64,000 bases of DNA, from NCBI RefSeq assembly GCF_001661595.2, contig NZ_LYPF02000010.1, positions 151,637-215,636 of the forward strand, written 5' to 3'. A program made the position numbers and the translations under genes. This stretch comes from Crocinitomix algicola (GTDB lineage Bacteria > Bacteroidota > Bacteroidia > Flavobacteriales_D > Crocinitomicaceae). Within the stretch, counting starts at the first letter, position 1. Each line of letters starts with the position of its first letter. Shown here piece after piece: positions 62,280-64,000 of the stretch. The notes beneath the pieces were generated by a model. It had not been told where the DNA came from. It ran no database searches and was given only the letters and a program-made list of their open reading frames with translations.

Positions 62280-63882
62280 ATGAAACTTATTTGCAATTTA
62301 TTGCTCACAATAGCCTTGTGTGCTATTCATCCAATCTCCCACGCTCAACTTTATGAATTTCAAGGGTGAATATAATGAAAGCATTACAATAATGAACGGT
62401 CAAGGGGATGAAGGTTTTGGTAGTGGGTCATTGACGCTAAGTTCAAGTCCCGGTACACGTGGCGGCTTCGTTGCTCAACTAAATAGAGATGATGGTAAAA
62501 TAAATTTTATTGAACATGTTGGTAGTGCACTAAGTAAAAACCGACTTACAGAAATTACAATTAACGAAAATAACGGTGATATTTACGTAGCCGGTCAAAC
62601 TTATGATATTGAAAGTGAAACGCGTGTATTCATCCGTAAATACAAACCAAGTTTATTAGGTTTAGCCTCACCCCATTGGGAACAAATTTCTAATCCAGGT
62701 ACCAAAGCTATTATAAATGGAATGGATTACGATGGCGCTTCTCCTACAATTGAAGATATGGGTTCACTCTGGTTTACAGGTACATTTAGAGAAAGCTTTA
62801 GATTTGGTTTTGATGCATTGCTGACCACTAGTGCCCAATCTGATGCTTTCGTTGGTAAATTCTCTGAATATTATGCCGGTTCCGGCGATTACGTTGTTAG
62901 AAATTTTGTGAAAAAGGGGAATGTGACGGCCCTACCTACATATGAAATGGAAGGTAATGATATTGATACCGACCCTGGCACAGGGAATGCATACATAACT
63001 GGCACTAAAACTGGTGAAATATTCAATGTTTTTGGAATGTTAAGCGAAGATTTACCTCTAGTTGGAGGCAATACGGGAGGTTATTTTGTCGCTATGAAAC
63101 ACGACGGTGACGTTCCCACCGGAAATTTATCGGAAATCACTTATCCCGCCACTTCGGTCTATGGCACTGGAATTTCAGTTGCTGTAAAGAACGATAAAGT
63201 CTATTTTACAGGAACTCGAAACGATGATGTTAAATTTGCATTAACTGAGCCCATTTTGCCGCATACGGGCTTTGCAGGTAACCACTTGTACATCGTCGCT
63301 TATGATTTATCAACCGGTAATTATGTTTGGGCCAATGGCACCCAAAATCCGTCCATTGACGTCACATCACATCATTACCCATTTGCCATTACCACAAATC
63401 ATGAAGGACATGCATACATCGTCGGGAATTTTTGGTCAAAAATGGGGTATATTGATGGAACTCCATCCAGTGGAAATTTAACCTATACCTCCAACGGGGG
63501 TTCTCTTTTCATTATGCGGGTAGACATTGAAGGCGATGGAGAAAAGGCTTTAGAATCAACTTTATCCGATGATATTACAGAAATTAACCAAGAACAAATA
63601 CAGTTCAACCGTGATTTAAGAATTGAAAATTCATCGGACATAAAAAATAACATCCTATTATACCCCAACCCGTCAAATGGACAGACATTTCTCAAGATGG
63701 AACTCGATAACTCGAGTCATTATGAAATCTTCATTCATTCCCTCGACGGTAAATTAATTTTACAGCAAAACGGGGTCATTGGCACAAATGAATTTAATAC
63801 CACCAATTTTGAGACTGGCATTTATATTATCTCATTAATCGGCGAAAATTTAAACCATCAATTAACCCTCATCAAAAATTAA
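62280..63882 (+). pseudogene. T9SS type A secreted beta-propeller-like protein with an N-terminal frameshift
   Basis: The signal peptide (MKLICNLLLTIALCAIHPIS from the ATG at 62280) is in one frame and ends at a TGA near 62370; the rest of the protein is in the frame one base on (62323-63882). Removing one G from the GGG at about 62366-62368 joins them into AQLYEFQGEYNESI. The remaining 500 residues look like repeated beta strands of SBBP/propeller type (DGKINFIEHVGSALSKNRLT, ITINENNGDIYVAGQTYD), and the last 80 form a type A sorting domain (LLYPNPSNGQTFLKM, ending LTLIKN). Either a one-base insertion or a sequencing error. Function unknown. Confidence 0.7.
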
Positions 63883-63922
63883 ATGCAACATACTTATCAA
63901 TAATATCGTTTATTTTTTAATT

Positions 63923-64000
63923 ATGCTCTTGAAATCGCACCTCTTAATCATATCATTAACGCTATGCCTGTTTAGCTTTTCGCAAGAAATTTGCAATAAT
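63923..64000 (+). CDS. start of a secreted protein, cut by window edge
   Basis: ATG at 63923 opens a frame to the window end (26 residues). A typical signal peptide is visible (LLKSHLLIISLTLCLFSFSQ) followed by EICNN. The giant protein at 20494-24732 matures at EDCDNGIDDDGDG, so this may be another protein of that class; that is a guess from a few residues. The 40-base gap after the preceding T9SS gene suggests a shared transcript. Confidence 0.55.
   Translation, partial: MLLKSHLLIISLTLCLFSFSQEICNN

Noticed and set aside
1..64000. CRISPR array, prophage, insertion sequence or tRNA cluster
   Set aside because: No regularly spaced short repeats outside coding repeats, no integrase or transposase motifs, and no cloverleaf with TTCGA-type arm in intergenic DNA.

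Overview
The window is a chromosomal stretch from a member of the Bacteroidota, most likely order Flavobacteriales and plausibly close to Crocinitomicaceae (family is inference). The evidence is AT-rich DNA, dense gene packing, promoters of the Bacteroidota type (TTG, about 20 bases, TAnnTTTG), few Shine-Dalgarno sequences, and many secreted proteins ending in type IX secretion (T9SS) sorting domains of type A or type B. I see no rRNA, tRNA, CRISPR array, phage, transposase or insertion sequence.

Layout. 1-3.6 kb (minus): DUF3109 protein, rnpA, an S41 C-terminal processing protease and an O-antigen ligase-like gene cut by the window edge. 3.7-10.1 kb: a large WG-repeat-like secreted protein, then on plus a double-OmpA protein carrying a degenerate tyrosine-phosphatase-like domain, a flippase-like membrane protein and a small secreted protein, closed by a bidirectional terminator. 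10.2-13.3 kb (minus): M48 metalloprotease lipoprotein, membrane protein, rpoN. 13.8-20.5 kb: dprA, a DUF2752/Pmp3-like pair and the 2-oxoglutarate dehydrogenase genes (E1, E2). 20.5-24.7 kb: a 1412-residue T9SS type B adhesin-like protein. 25-31 kb: aspartate kinase, a DnaE2-like polymerase and a conserved hypothetical. 31.2-35.1 kb: hemA-hemC-hemD facing lspA and a DksA-like gene. 35.3-43 kb: secreted M43 metalloprotease, uvrC, a YD-repeat-like protein and a large Ig-like-repeat T9SS protein. 43.1-45.8 kb: yicC-gmk-nadD-hemJ operon and a nearly bare T9SS sorting domain. 46.5-54 kb: enoyl-CoA hydratase, then a cell-envelope run of flippase, dut, sugar nucleotidyltransferase, TPR lipoprotein, DUF4292 lipoprotein and EnvC-like factor. 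54-58.4 kb (minus): a LytS-like kinase, a LytTR regulator, an ECF sigma factor and an anti-sigma/TonB-like chimera. 58.5-64 kb: a frameshifted VWA-rhodanese gene, DUF1456, a DEAD-box helicase, a candidate small RNA, a structured intergenic element, a frameshifted T9SS protein and the start of another secreted protein.

Functional themes are envelope biogenesis and surface secretion (lipoprotein peptidase, LPS/polysaccharide genes, OmpA, T9SS cargo), haem synthesis (hemA, hemC, hemD, hemJ), DNA metabolism (dprA, uvrC, DnaE2-like, dut) and central metabolism. No classical defence or mobile system is visible. The least explained signals are a roughly 120-nt small-RNA candidate at 61.9 kb with its own promoter and terminator, a folded GC-rich element directly after it, the phosphatase-like/OmpA chimera, and four genes whose promoter -7 element ends only 4-7 bases before the start codon, suggesting leaderless transcripts.
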